In this document: piece by piece, positions 1 to 7,601 of the stretch
Layout: each line of letters starts with the position of its first letter
Numbering within the stretch: position 1 is the stretch's first letter
NCBI GenBank assembly: GCA_964567755.1
Contig: CAZMNW010000042.1
Span: 9,998-73,997, forward strand
DNA length: 64,000 bases
Source: DASRJW01 sp964567755
Lineage (GTDB): Bacteria; Krumholzibacteriota; Krumholzibacteriia; G020349025
Direction: 5' to 3'
The notes under the pieces: model-generated
What the model saw: the letters and a program-made list of their open reading frames with translations, nothing else
Database searches by the model: none
Told to the model about the DNA's origin: nothing
Program-made: the position numbers and the translations under genes

Positions 1-1
1 G

Positions 2-1411
2 GAAACCACCGGCAGCGATCGCAGCAAGAACACCATCGTCCTGGGATTGCTGTCCGGGTGGCTCGGCTTCGACCGCGAATCGATTCTGCACGGGCTGCGC
101 AAGCGGCTGGCCAAGAAAGGCGCGAAGATCATCGAGGCTGCCGAGCACGCATTCGACCGCGGCGTGGCCTACACGCTCGAACACCCGTTGGGCAACCCGT
201 TGGTCCTCGATCGCCCGTCGGCGCCCTCCAGCGTCAAGTTGCTCACCGACGGCAACGACATGTGTGCGGCGGCAGCGCTGTTCGCCGGCTGTCAGTTCTT
301 CGGTGGTTACCCGATCACGCCCTCGTCCGAGGTCATGCAGTTCATGAGCCGCGAGATCTGGAAGTACGGTGGCGCACTGGTACAGGCAGAGGACGAGATC
401 GCCGGCATCGGCACGGCGCTCGGCGCCTCCTTCGCCGGCAAGAAAGCCATGACGGCGACATCCGGCCCCGGAATGTCGCTCAAAACCGAGATCCTCGGAT
501 TGGCGACGATCGCCGAATTGCCGCTCGTGCTCCTCAACGTGCAGCGCGGCGGACCCTCCACCGGCATCCCCACCAAGTCCGAGCAAGCCGACTTGTTTCA
601 GGCCGCGTTCTCCGCGCACGGCGACGTCGTGCGTCCCGTCTTGGCGCCGACGAGCGTCGCGGACACCTTCGCCATCACCGTGGAAGCCTTCAACATGGCC
701 GAGCACTACCAGACCCCGGTCGTCATCCTCTCGGATCAAGAAATCGCCCAGCGCAAGGAAATTGTCGATCCGATTGCGACCTCCAACTTCGTGATCGAGG
801 AGCGTCGCCAGCCGACGCCGACGGAGCTGCAAAACTACGTGCGCTTTCAGAACACGGAGTCCGGCATCAGCCCCCTCAGTCACCCAGGTCTAGCCGGAGG
901 CAACTACTTGTGTGCCGGCATCGAACACAACGAGGACGGCGCGCCGACGGCGAGCGGGGTCGTGCACGCACAGATGAACGACAAACGCTTCCGCAAGTTC
1001 GCGCCATTGCAGCGTCGCAAGGATCTCTTTGTGCTCGAGGGTGATCCCATGGCGCCGCTCGCTCTCATCAGCTGGGGCAGCAGCGCCGGAGTGTGCCGGG
1101 AAGCGCTGCAGCTCGCCCTGGCCGACGGCTTGCGGGCCAAGGTGCTCATCCCGCTTCTCCTCTTCCCCGTGGCCGAGGAGATCTATCGCGAGTTCCTCGC
1201 GTCGGTTCGCGCGGGGCTCGTCGTCGAACAATCGCACCAGGGCCAGCTCTATCGCATCCTGCGCATGTACATCGACTTCCCGGCCGAAGTCCAGTCCATG
1301 TGCCGGAGCGGCGCCAGCCCGTTCCGGCCGCGCGAGATCGCGACGCGCCTGCGAGAAATGACCTTCGGCCTCCAGCGCCAGCATACGACGGCGCTGCAAC
1401 CACAGGAGTGA
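2..1411 (+). CDS. korA: 2-oxoacid:ferredoxin oxidoreductase, alpha subunit (5' partial)
   Basis: Oxidatively decarboxylates a 2-oxoacid (probably 2-oxoglutarate) to acyl-CoA and reduces ferredoxin, together with KorB. The frame is open from the first bases, and residues before the first internal start codon read like the end of a gamma domain (KNTIVLG), so the true start lies upstream and this is a fused gamma-alpha subunit. Visible motifs are YPITPSSE (pyrimidine-binding domain), QAEDEIAGIG and TSGPGMSLKTE, then a C-terminal transketolase-like region with VVEQSHQGQL. It ends 1 nt before korB, so the two are translationally coupled. The family assignment is firm; the choice of 2-oxoglutarate over another 2-oxoacid is inference. 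Confidence 0.9.
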   Translation, partial: ETTGSDRSKNTIVLGLLSGWLGFDRESILHGLRKRLAKKGAKIIEAAEHAFDRGVAYTLEHPLGNPLVLDRPSAPSSVKLLTDGNDMCAAAALFAGCQFFGGYPITPSSEVMQFMSREIWKYGGALVQAEDEIAGIGTALGASFAGKKAMTATSGPGMSLKTEILGLATIAELPLVLLNVQRGGPSTGIPTKSEQADLFQAAFSAHGDVVRPVLAPTSVADTFAITVEAFNMAEHYQTPVVILSDQEIAQRKEIVDPIATSNFVIEERRQPTPTELQNYVRFQNTESGISPLSHPGLAGGNYLCAGIEHNEDGAPTASGVVHAQMNDKRFRKFAPLQRRKDLFVLEGDPMAPLALISWGSSAGVCREALQLALADGLRAKVLIPLLLFPVAEEIYREFLASVRAGLVVEQSHQGQLYRILRMYIDFPAEVQSMCRSGASPFRPREIATRLREMTFGLQRQHTTALQPQE

Positions 1412-1412
1412 T

Positions 1413-2303
1413 GTGTCGATGGGGACGACGACGGCGACCTATAAACGCCCACTCGGCGAATTCAAGAGCGAGCTGCGGCCAATTTGGTGCCCGGGTTGTG
1501 GCGACTTTGGCGTGGTGCAGGCGGTCTACCGCGCTCTGGCTGCGATCGGCAGGCTGCCGCACGAGATCGCCTTCGTTTCCGGCATCGGCTGCTCGAGCCG
1601 GATCCCCGGCTACACGACCGCGTACGGATTCAACAGCGTGCATGGTCGCGCCTTGCCGATCGCACAGGGAATCAAGTTCGCGAATCCCGATCTCTTGGTG
1701 CTGGCCGCCGGCGGCGACGGCGATGGTTTTGCCATCGGCGGCGGGCATCTGCCGCACACTATCCGGCGCAACCCAGACATCACTTACATTGTCATGGACA
1801 ATCAGATCTATGGACTGACCAAAGGACAGCTGTCGCCGACCTCGCCCCCGGGACTCGGGACGGTGACGTCCCCCTACGGCAACCTCGAGCAGCCGGTGAA
1901 TCCACTTTTGTATGTGTTGGCCTATGGCGCGCCTTTCATCGCTCAGGGCACTCCTGCCGACATGGCCGGACTGGCCGCGATCATCGAAGAAGGCATCCGC
2001 TATCCCGGCTTCGCCTTCATCAACGTCCAGTCTCCTTGCGTGACCTTCGGCGAGGAAGATCAGTCGCTCAAGGCGCACAAGGAGAAAATGCAAGCGCTCG
2101 TCACTCTCGGCCACGATGCCGGCGATCGCCTGCAGGCAATGGCGCTGGCTCAGGACTACGGCCGCAAGCTCTACACCGGTGTGTTCTATCGCAACCCCGA
2201 GCCTCCACCCACGTACGAAACGCTCGTGCGCCAGTTGCAGGAGCGGTTGGCCGCGGACGTCATTCCCCGCGAACGCATCCTCGAGCACTTCGTGCAGAAG
2301 TGA
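1413..2303 (+). CDS. korB: 2-oxoacid:ferredoxin oxidoreductase, beta subunit
   Basis: Thiamine-pyrophosphate and FeS subunit partnering KorA; 296 aa, normal for the family. WCPGCGDFG near the N-terminus gives two of the cluster cysteines, followed by SGIGCSSRIPGY, the TPP/Mg motif GDGDGFAIGG and the downstream MDNQIYGLTKGQ. The start is either GTG at 1413 (GTGTCG) or the in-frame ATG at 1419; GTG is used because it directly abuts the korA stop. The stop codon lies within the first of four 21-bp repeats. No separate ferredoxin-like delta subunit is seen beside the pair. Confidence 0.93.
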   Translation: MSMGTTTATYKRPLGEFKSELRPIWCPGCGDFGVVQAVYRALAAIGRLPHEIAFVSGIGCSSRIPGYTTAYGFNSVHGRALPIAQGIKFANPDLLVLAAGGDGDGFAIGGGHLPHTIRRNPDITYIVMDNQIYGLTKGQLSPTSPPGLGTVTSPYGNLEQPVNPLLYVLAYGAPFIAQGTPADMAGLAAIIEEGIRYPGFAFINVQSPCVTFGEEDQSLKAHKEKMQALVTLGHDAGDRLQAMALAQDYGRKLYTGVFYRNPEPPPTYETLVRQLQERLAADVIPRERILEHFVQK

Positions 2304-2383
2304 TTGCACTCAGCGCTGAAGTGATCGCGCTTTGCGCCAAAGTAATCGCACTGTGCGCCGAAATGAGCGCGCTCAGCGCTGGG
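2300..2383. repeat. four tandem 21-bp repeats between korB and the M16 peptidase gene
   Basis: Units start at 2300, 2321, 2342 and 2363 and follow a pattern close to GTGATCGCGCT(N)(N)GCGCYGAA. The array fills the whole gap between two convergent genes and supplies the last codons or stop codons of both. The last 20 bp of korB resemble a fifth, degenerate unit. There is no T-tract, so it is not a standard intrinsic terminator. The motif recalls the multiple terminal repeats at the ends of some IS21-family elements (from memory), but no transposase lies nearby. Confidence 0.8.
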
Positions 2384-3848
2384 GAATGACGAGCAACCGG
2401 GCTCGAGGCAGCGAGTGGAGAATCGACGCATGGGCATGGTCGCCTCGTGACCACTCTCTGGCATAGACATTGATCACAAATCCGTCGTCACCCAACAATT
2501 GGAGATGCCCTTCGGGGAACAGCACGGCGGTGCAAGTCTCGTAGAGCACGGTGATGAATGTCCCGATCGCAGTGATGAGTGTCACCCCGTCTTGGCCCAC
2601 GACCAGCTTCGCCGTCTTTTTCGACCATGGGTAGCGTTGTGTGGCTGTACGGTAGCTGCGCCCATGGACGCGCGATCGGGACGTGAAAGGATAGGGGTGA
2701 AAGCGTTCATGTGCCGAATTCGAGTCCGCTGGCAAGCACAGTAGCGCACTCTCGAGCGCCGATTGTACTCCCCTGGCCCACTCTTCGAGCGATCGCTCGT
2801 CGAGGTCTGCGAGCAACTCGGCTGGGGACCGGCTCGGGAACCCGACTAGCTCGTTGATGACCTGAGCATCGAACAACTCGGGGATGGCTTCCGGCTCACA
2901 CCAGGCGCGGACGAAGGTCTCGCGTACTTCTTGAAGTTCGCTCCGGGTCGGGCCACCCGTGGCGAGGTCGTCGAGTTCTTCCAGGATTGCCGTCTCGACC
3001 TTGCGAACGTTTTCGCTGAAACAGTGGGTCCACAGGATCGAGTGGCTCCGCGTCGCGTCGATGTGATCGAGCGCAGAGCGAACGCTATAGACCAGACCGT
3101 CACGGAACCGGAGACGGTTCGTCAATCGATCCGTCACGATCCCGAGTGGGATGGCGAACCAATCTTCGCGTAGTGTGGTGAATGCGAGCCCCACGAAACG
3201 TTGCCCTGTCGAATACCCAGCCGGGAGCTGCAGGTCATCGATCACAGTCGAACCAGGACACGGTTGACGCTGGCCATGCGGCAGCGCGTCGAAGCTCAGC
3301 GTGTCCGGCACTGGCCCGCTGAACCAAGCGGCAGCGTTCTGGCGCGTGAAGTGCCGAGCCGCCCAGTCGGCGACCACCGCAGGCTTGGGCGCCGCCAACC
3401 CAAATTCGCTGATCCCCACGAGACCGTATCCGCGCGCACCAAATCGGAGGAACGCGAACGACTCCGCGGGGTTGGCTGGACGATCGGCCGCCTCCGTACG
3501 CAAGATGCGGCACTCTTTTTCGAGGGCATCGAGCGGTAGCTGAGAGATGTTTCTGCACACTCCGTGCAAGAAGGCAGTCACCTCCGCGGGTGTGCCCGTG
3601 GCCCAGAACACCGTCCGGAGTGGGTCGACGAAACCATTCAAAGCATACCGGTGGCGCGTGTGGACAAACTCACTCAGGACGAGATGCTCGACGAGGTGTG
3701 TGAGCCCGCGCGTGATCACGGACTCATCGGAGATTCCAACCCGGAAGGTCAACGCACCGGTGAAACGTGGCGCGTCGGGCGTCCAATACACGGGAACGCC
3801 GTCGCGCTCCAGTCGGTGCATCGGGATCGCGTGTTCCTCCGCCATCAT
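2373..3848 (-). CDS. M16 (insulinase-like) family zinc peptidase
   Basis: Predicted metallopeptidase of 491 aa. The inverted zinc motif HLVEH is at residues 51-55, with a likely third ligand in ILRTEA near residue 119. The second M16 domain keeps the GLVYSVRSAL-type segment. No signal peptide is visible, so it should be cytoplasmic. The last ~90 residues, including KKTAKLVVGQDGVTL, form an extension beyond the usual two-domain core and look like a small beta-rich domain. The start is ATGATG at 3848 or 3845. It begins 7 nt after the OPT transporter stop, so the pair is probably an operon that imports oligopeptides and degrades them. That link is inference; the substrate is unknown. Confidence 0.85.
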   Translation of the reverse strand: MMAEEHAIPMHRLERDGVPVYWTPDAPRFTGALTFRVGISDESVITRGLTHLVEHLVLSEFVHTRHRYALNGFVDPLRTVFWATGTPAEVTAFLHGVCRNISQLPLDALEKECRILRTEAADRPANPAESFAFLRFGARGYGLVGISEFGLAAPKPAVVADWAARHFTRQNAAAWFSGPVPDTLSFDALPHGQRQPCPGSTVIDDLQLPAGYSTGQRFVGLAFTTLREDWFAIPLGIVTDRLTNRLRFRDGLVYSVRSALDHIDATRSHSILWTHCFSENVRKVETAILEELDDLATGGPTRSELQEVRETFVRAWCEPEAIPELFDAQVINELVGFPSRSPAELLADLDERSLEEWARGVQSALESALLCLPADSNSAHERFHPYPFTSRSRVHGRSYRTATQRYPWSKKTAKLVVGQDGVTLITAIGTFITVLYETCTAVLFPEGHLQLLGDDGFVINVYAREWSRGDHAHASILHSLPRARLLVIPQR

Positions 3849-3855
3849 GCATGCC

Positions 3856-5778
3856 TCACGCCGCGTGGGTGCGCTTTCCTGGCCGACCCGCGACGAGAAG
3901 GAAGGCGCAGATCACAGCCAGTACGATGAGGAGCGCGGCATCGCCCGGGAATCCCGAGAGGAGTGTCGGGCGCGACTTCGGCACCGCTCCCACGCCGACC
4001 AATGCCGCGATGAGCACACCGGCCAAACCTTCCCCTGCCACGAGCCCGGATGCAGCCAGGATGCCTGGGTCGCTGCCTTCGTGCGCGCGACCGCCGCGGC
4101 TGCGATCGACGCGGGCACGCACGCATCCGCCGACGAAGATGGCGAGCATGGATGCGAGCGGCAGATAGACTCCGATCGCGAAAGCCAAACCCGAGACTCC
4201 GCACAGCATCGCCGCCACCGAAAGGCCCGCGCCAGATCCGACCAAGCCCCAGGGCAGATCGCCCGCGAGGACGCCCTCGATGATCGTCTTCATGAGTGTG
4301 GCTTGCGGCGCGGGGACTTCTTTCGAGCCAAATTCGTAAGCGCTGCCGAGCAAGAGCACGGTGCCGGCCACGGTCCAGCACGCGAAGGCCGCGCCGATGA
4401 GCTGTCCGAACTGCTGCTTGGCTGGAGTCGCGCCGACGAGGAATCCCGTCTTCAAGTCTTGCGAGATGTCGCCCGCCTTCGACGCCGCGACCGCCACGAT
4501 CGTTCCGACTGTGAGTACGGCGGCGCGGGCCGCAGGATCGTTCCAGCCCAACGCAGCAAACACGGTTGCCACACCGAGCAGGGTGACGAGCGCGATTCCC
4601 GAAGTCGGCTGCGACGACACCCCGACGATGCCGACGATGCGCGCCGCGACCGCGACGAAGAGAACACCAAAGATGCCAACGCCGGCGGCGCACACGAGGC
4701 GCGGGCCGAGCGACATCTGCCCGGCGAAGACGCCCGGCACCAAACCAGCGACGAGAATGACGACCACCACGGCCACGAGCACGAACCAGCTCGGCAGGTC
4801 ACGATCTGCCTCCGGGTTCATGGGGCTGCTGCCCTCCCCTGCCGCGCCGCCACCCGACATGACCGCGCTCTTCTTCGCTCTCACTCCACGAACGACGGCG
4901 GTGAACGCGCCAACCATCGTCGGTAGATTGCGCCCGACAGTGAGAATGCCGGCTGCTGCCACTGCCCCGGCGCCGATGTAACGCACATAGCGCGACCAGA
5001 TCTGGTCCGCGCTCATGTCGGCCACCAGCTTTTCCAGCTCGGGGTACAGCGGTGCGCCGAGCCAGGCTCCGATCCACGCGATGAGCGGCGTCAGCGCAAA
5101 GGCCGAGACGATGGAACCTGCGACAAGCACTCCCGATTGCCGGTAGCCGAGGATGAACCCGATCGCGAGCAGTGCCGGAGCCAGTTCGAGGGCGATTTGT
5201 GCCTTCGGAAGCACCGCGAGCGGCACATGAATGCTTCCGGGGAACAAGAACAACACCGAGATGAGGAGCTTGACCGCCGCTCCGACCGCCATGCCGCGAA
5301 AGATCCACGCTCCGCCGGCCGCGCCGGCGGTGGTGGCGCGCAGCACCTCGGCGCACGCGGTGCCTTCGGGGTACGGCAACTCGCGATGGCTTTCGACGAC
5401 CAGGAGCCGCCGTAATGGGATCATGGCGCTCAAGCCAAGCAGGCCCCCGAGGAAACAGAGCGCCGTGACTTGCAGGAATGGCGGTGCCATTCCCCAGAGA
5501 AACAATGCCGGGATGGTGAAGATCGTACCGGACGTGAGCGATGTCGAAGCCGACCCGATCGTCTGCGACAAATTGGCCTCGAGAATGGTATGGCGCAGGC
5601 GAAACAGCTTGAAGAAGGCCACGGTCATGACCGCCGCCGGGATCGATGCCGACACCGTCATCCCCACGCGCAGACCAAGGTAGGCGTTCGCCGCGCCGAA
5701 AATGAGCCCGAGCGCCACGCCCGTGACGACGGCCTTGAACGTGAACTCTGCAACAGCTTCGTGTTTGAACGGCCTCAT
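3856..5778 (-). CDS. OPT-family oligopeptide transporter
   Basis: Integral membrane transporter of 640 aa with many hydrophobic segments, of the oligopeptide transporter (OPT) superfamily that moves peptides or metal-chelate substrates by cation symport. The N-terminus shows the family pattern GLIFGAANAYLGLRVGMT and NLSQTIGSASTSLTSGTIF, then YPEGTACAEVL and TGFLVGATPAKQQFGQLIGA. ATG at 5778 has GAGGGA close upstream. It is first in a probable two-gene operon with the M16 peptidase. Prokaryotic OPT proteins are poorly characterised, so the substrate cannot be given. Confidence 0.92.
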   Translation of the reverse strand: MRPFKHEAVAEFTFKAVVTGVALGLIFGAANAYLGLRVGMTVSASIPAAVMTVAFFKLFRLRHTILEANLSQTIGSASTSLTSGTIFTIPALFLWGMAPPFLQVTALCFLGGLLGLSAMIPLRRLLVVESHRELPYPEGTACAEVLRATTAGAAGGAWIFRGMAVGAAVKLLISVLFLFPGSIHVPLAVLPKAQIALELAPALLAIGFILGYRQSGVLVAGSIVSAFALTPLIAWIGAWLGAPLYPELEKLVADMSADQIWSRYVRYIGAGAVAAAGILTVGRNLPTMVGAFTAVVRGVRAKKSAVMSGGGAAGEGSSPMNPEADRDLPSWFVLVAVVVVILVAGLVPGVFAGQMSLGPRLVCAAGVGIFGVLFVAVAARIVGIVGVSSQPTSGIALVTLLGVATVFAALGWNDPAARAAVLTVGTIVAVAASKAGDISQDLKTGFLVGATPAKQQFGQLIGAAFACWTVAGTVLLLGSAYEFGSKEVPAPQATLMKTIIEGVLAGDLPWGLVGSGAGLSVAAMLCGVSGLAFAIGVYLPLASMLAIFVGGCVRARVDRSRGGRAHEGSDPGILAASGLVAGEGLAGVLIAALVGVGAVPKSRPTLLSGFPGDAALLIVLAVICAFLLVAGRPGKRTHAA

Positions 5779-6348
5779 GTTCCCTCGACGATGGAATCTT
5801 GGACCCGCGGTAGCGTCAAACGGCTTGGACCTGCCGCGGCATTAAGCGGCTTGATGGCCATGTCGGATGCCTACGCCACCCGTCCGCCCGTGTTCGGGCC
5901 CGCCAGAACCGGCGGAGCCTAGCACTCCTCTCGATTGATGCGAAGCACGGCGACGGGGTGTGCTGTTCCCCTACCCTGCAGGCGTTTGAGCCAAATCCAC
6001 GCGCGCTTTGCGCCTGTCGCCAGAAGGACCTCATGACTTCAGTCTGTCAACAGCGTAGTCAATAAGTGTCGCCGAATTTGACATTTTTAGAAACTCGTGA
6101 AATGAAACCCGAGGCGTAGAGCCAGATTTCTGGTTGGCATGGAGCTTCCAAGGGCTCACGTGCGATTCACTCTCAGGGAGAGCATGAACACCAAATGGAT
6201 GCGATCCAAATCGCGATGGCGTTGATCGATCGGCGGTGACCTTGCTCTTGCGAAACGCAGAAGGCAACCCTGCGTCGAATTCGAATCGACGGGGGCGGCT
6301 GATCCATGTCTTCCTACCGAAGGCGAAGTCGAGTGTGTCATGCGCCGG
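5779..6348. other. intergenic region without a supported gene
   Basis: About 570 bp between the OPT transporter start and the first 52-bp repeat. Short open frames on both strands lack coding character, recognisable motifs or good ribosome binding sites. From about 6030 the composition is less G+C-rich than neighbouring genes, in keeping with an accessory patch. A weak promoter for the transporter may lie just upstream of 5778 (TTGACG on the minus strand about 17 bp from a poor -10). Confidence 0.6.
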
Positions 6349-6777
6349 GACCGACAATCGTGATCCATCGACCGAGGAAACCGAGAGCTCCCTGCCCGAG
6401 GACCGACAATCGTGATCCATCGACCGAGGAGACCGAGAGCTCCCTGCCCGAGGACCGACAATCGTGATCCATCGACCGAGGACGGCCGAGAGCTCCGTGC
6501 CCGAGGACCGACAATCGTGATCCATCGACCGAGGACGGCCGAGAGCTCCGTGCTCGAGGACCGACAATCGTGATCCATCGACCGAGGACGGCTGAGAGCT
6601 CCGTGTCGAGGACCGACAATCGTGATCCGTCGACCAGGGAAGGGGCCGAGAACTCGGGCTTGGACCTACAACGTTCTTCATCGGACAAGGACGGTCGAGA
6701 GCTCCGTGCCGAGACCGACAATCGTTATCCGTCGACCTGGGAAAGGGTCGAGAACCGGGGGCTCGGACCGACAATCG
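6349..6777. repeat. 52-bp tandem repeat array, upstream part (8 full units plus 12 bp of the 9th)
   Basis: Units begin GACCGACAATCG at 6349, 6401, 6453, 6506, 6559, 6611, 6663, 6713 and 6766, a period of 50-53 bp. The first five are nearly identical; those toward the right are more diverged. Each unit carries GATCCATCGACCGAGG and CCGAGAGCTCCGTG. The ninth stops after 12 bp, where the toxin-antitoxin cassette begins. Units are contiguous with no unique spacers, so this is not a CRISPR, and the period is not a multiple of three, so it is not coding. Confidence 0.95.
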
Positions 6778-6853
6778 TTGTCCCGATCCAATGAGGTTCC
6801 CCACTCGTGTACGGATGTATACTTGGGTCGGCCCGTTCTTTGGAGGCTACCAG

Positions 6854-7051
6854 GTGGAGACGAAACGAGCCGTCCGAGAGCTTCTCGATCGGCTACCTGA
6901 CGACTGCACCCTCGACGACGTGCTCTATCACCTTTACGTCCTTCAGGGGGTCGCGCGTGGTCGGGCTGACGTCCAGAATGGGCGTATCCTCTCCCATGAG
7001 GAAGTTGCCCAACAGCTGAGAAAAAAATGGCTCGTCGGCGACGTCGGATAG
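6854..7051 (+). CDS. antitoxin-like protein of a RelE/ParE module
   Basis: Small acidic-then-basic protein of 65 aa lying directly upstream of, and overlapping, a RelE/ParE-type toxin, as expected of its antitoxin. The sequence (RLPDDCTLDDVLYHLYVLQG, then SHEEVAQQLRKKW) matches the short alpha-helical antitoxins that accompany such toxins. GTG at 6854 is chosen because GGAGG at 6842-6846 sits 7 nt upstream. An earlier in-frame ATG at 6791 has no ribosome binding site and would overlap the likely -10 hexamer TATACT at 6818-6823. The family name is not certain; the role is inferred from position. Confidence 0.75.
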   Translation: METKRAVRELLDRLPDDCTLDDVLYHLYVLQGVARGRADVQNGRILSHEEVAQQLRKKWLVGDVG

Positions 7052-7338
7052 TCTGGACTGAGGAGGCTCGCCGTGCACTCGACGAGGCATTGGAGTACAT
7101 CGCAGAGGACGCGCCAGACGGCGCGCGCGCGGTGCTTGAGCAGGCGCTGGCGGCCGCTTCTGGTTTGACGACACTATCGGAGCGCGGTCGAGTCGTTCCG
7201 GAGATCAACGATCCCGCTATCCGCGAGGTCTATGTGTTTCGGTACCGCTTGCTCTACGAAGTGGCGCCGACGGAAGTTCGAATCCTGAGCCTGCTTCATG
7301 GTGCGCGCGACTTTGTGAAATGGCGTAAGGGTGAGTAG
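7027..7338 (+). CDS. RelE/ParE-family toxin
   Basis: 103 aa protein with the usual pattern of the ParE/RelE superfamily: VWTEEARRALDEALEYIAED at the N-terminus, then LTTLSERGRVVPEI, an IREVYVFRYRLLYEV strand pair and ILSLLHGARDF near the C-terminus. Members either inhibit gyrase (ParE) or cleave mRNA on the ribosome (RelE); which applies cannot be told here. It overlaps the antitoxin by 25 bp, implying translational coupling. The stop codon is 7 nt from the attC-like site, the arrangement typical of toxin-antitoxin cassettes in chromosomal integrons. Confidence 0.88.
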   Translation: MARRRRRIVWTEEARRALDEALEYIAEDAPDGARAVLEQALAAASGLTTLSERGRVVPEINDPAIREVYVFRYRLLYEVAPTEVRILSLLHGARDFVKWRKGE

Positions 7339-7345
7339 CCGGACG

Positions 7346-7444
7346 GGCTAACAAGCAACTGGCGGACGCCGCCGCCCTGCTCAAAGGTCTATCAAGAAAC
7401 CGACGCTTGCGCGGCGCCCGCAGCTGAACGGCACGGCGTTATCC
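7346..7444 (+). other. attC-like integron recombination site
   Basis: 99-bp imperfect inverted repeat. The left box GGCTAAC (7346-7352) pairs with the right box GTTATCC (7438-7444) with one mismatch. The inner arms are CAACTGGCGGACGCCG (7356-7371) and CGGCGCCCGCAGCTG (7412-7426), whose reverse complements align. The right side CAGCTGAACG...GGCGTTA is a familiar attC pattern. The size is within the known attC range (roughly 57-141 bp). The right-hand TTATCC belongs to the repeat unit that received the cassette. A folding and covariance-model check was not possible here. Confidence 0.75.
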
Positions 7445-7512
7445 ATCGGCAGGCACCGGGCCGAGAGCTCCGTGCGGAGACCGACAATCGTGATCCGTCG
7501 ACCTGGGAGTGG
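7439..7512. repeat. 52-bp repeat array, downstream part (rest of unit 9 plus partial unit 10)
   Basis: Positions 7439-7478 continue the ninth unit exactly where the upstream array breaks off (TTATCCATCG, then CCGAGAGCTCCGTG). A tenth unit starts at 7479 with GACCGACAATCG and fades out after GTCGACCTGGGAG near 7512. The region from there to 7601 holds no supported gene. Confidence 0.9.
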
Positions 7513-7601
7513 GCAACTTAGGAATGCGATCGTGACACACACTGCCGCGTGGCGTCGGTAGAAACGACACTTTCCAACTGGCTCGCGAGCGGGGCCGGTC
7601 G

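Larger units (their letters stand above)
6778..7438 (+). mobile_element. toxin-antitoxin gene cassette inserted in the 52-bp repeat array
   Basis: A 661-bp segment from TTGTCC to the G of the attC right box. It holds a two-gene toxin-antitoxin operon and an attC-like site just after the toxin stop. The ninth repeat unit is split around it: 12 bp on the left (6766-6777) and 40 bp on the right (7439-7478), together 52 bp, the normal period. The rejoined junction would read CG|TTATCC, which also occurs intact in the eighth unit (GTTATCC at 6724). Integron integrases are known to insert cassettes at secondary sites of the type GWTMW; GTTAT fits. No integrase gene is in the window. Confidence 0.8.

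Noticed and set aside
2300..2383. Extension of KorB or a separate small gene in the 21-bp repeats
   Set aside because: The korB frame has its stop inside the first unit, and the other open frames have no start signal.
6031..6804. 257-aa minus-strand frame across the 52-bp repeats
   Set aside because: The repeat period of 52 bp shifts frame every unit, so the apparent protein is only the repeat read in rotating frames.
6349..7512. CRISPR array
   Set aside because: Units are contiguous, with no unique spacers between repeats, and no cas genes are nearby.
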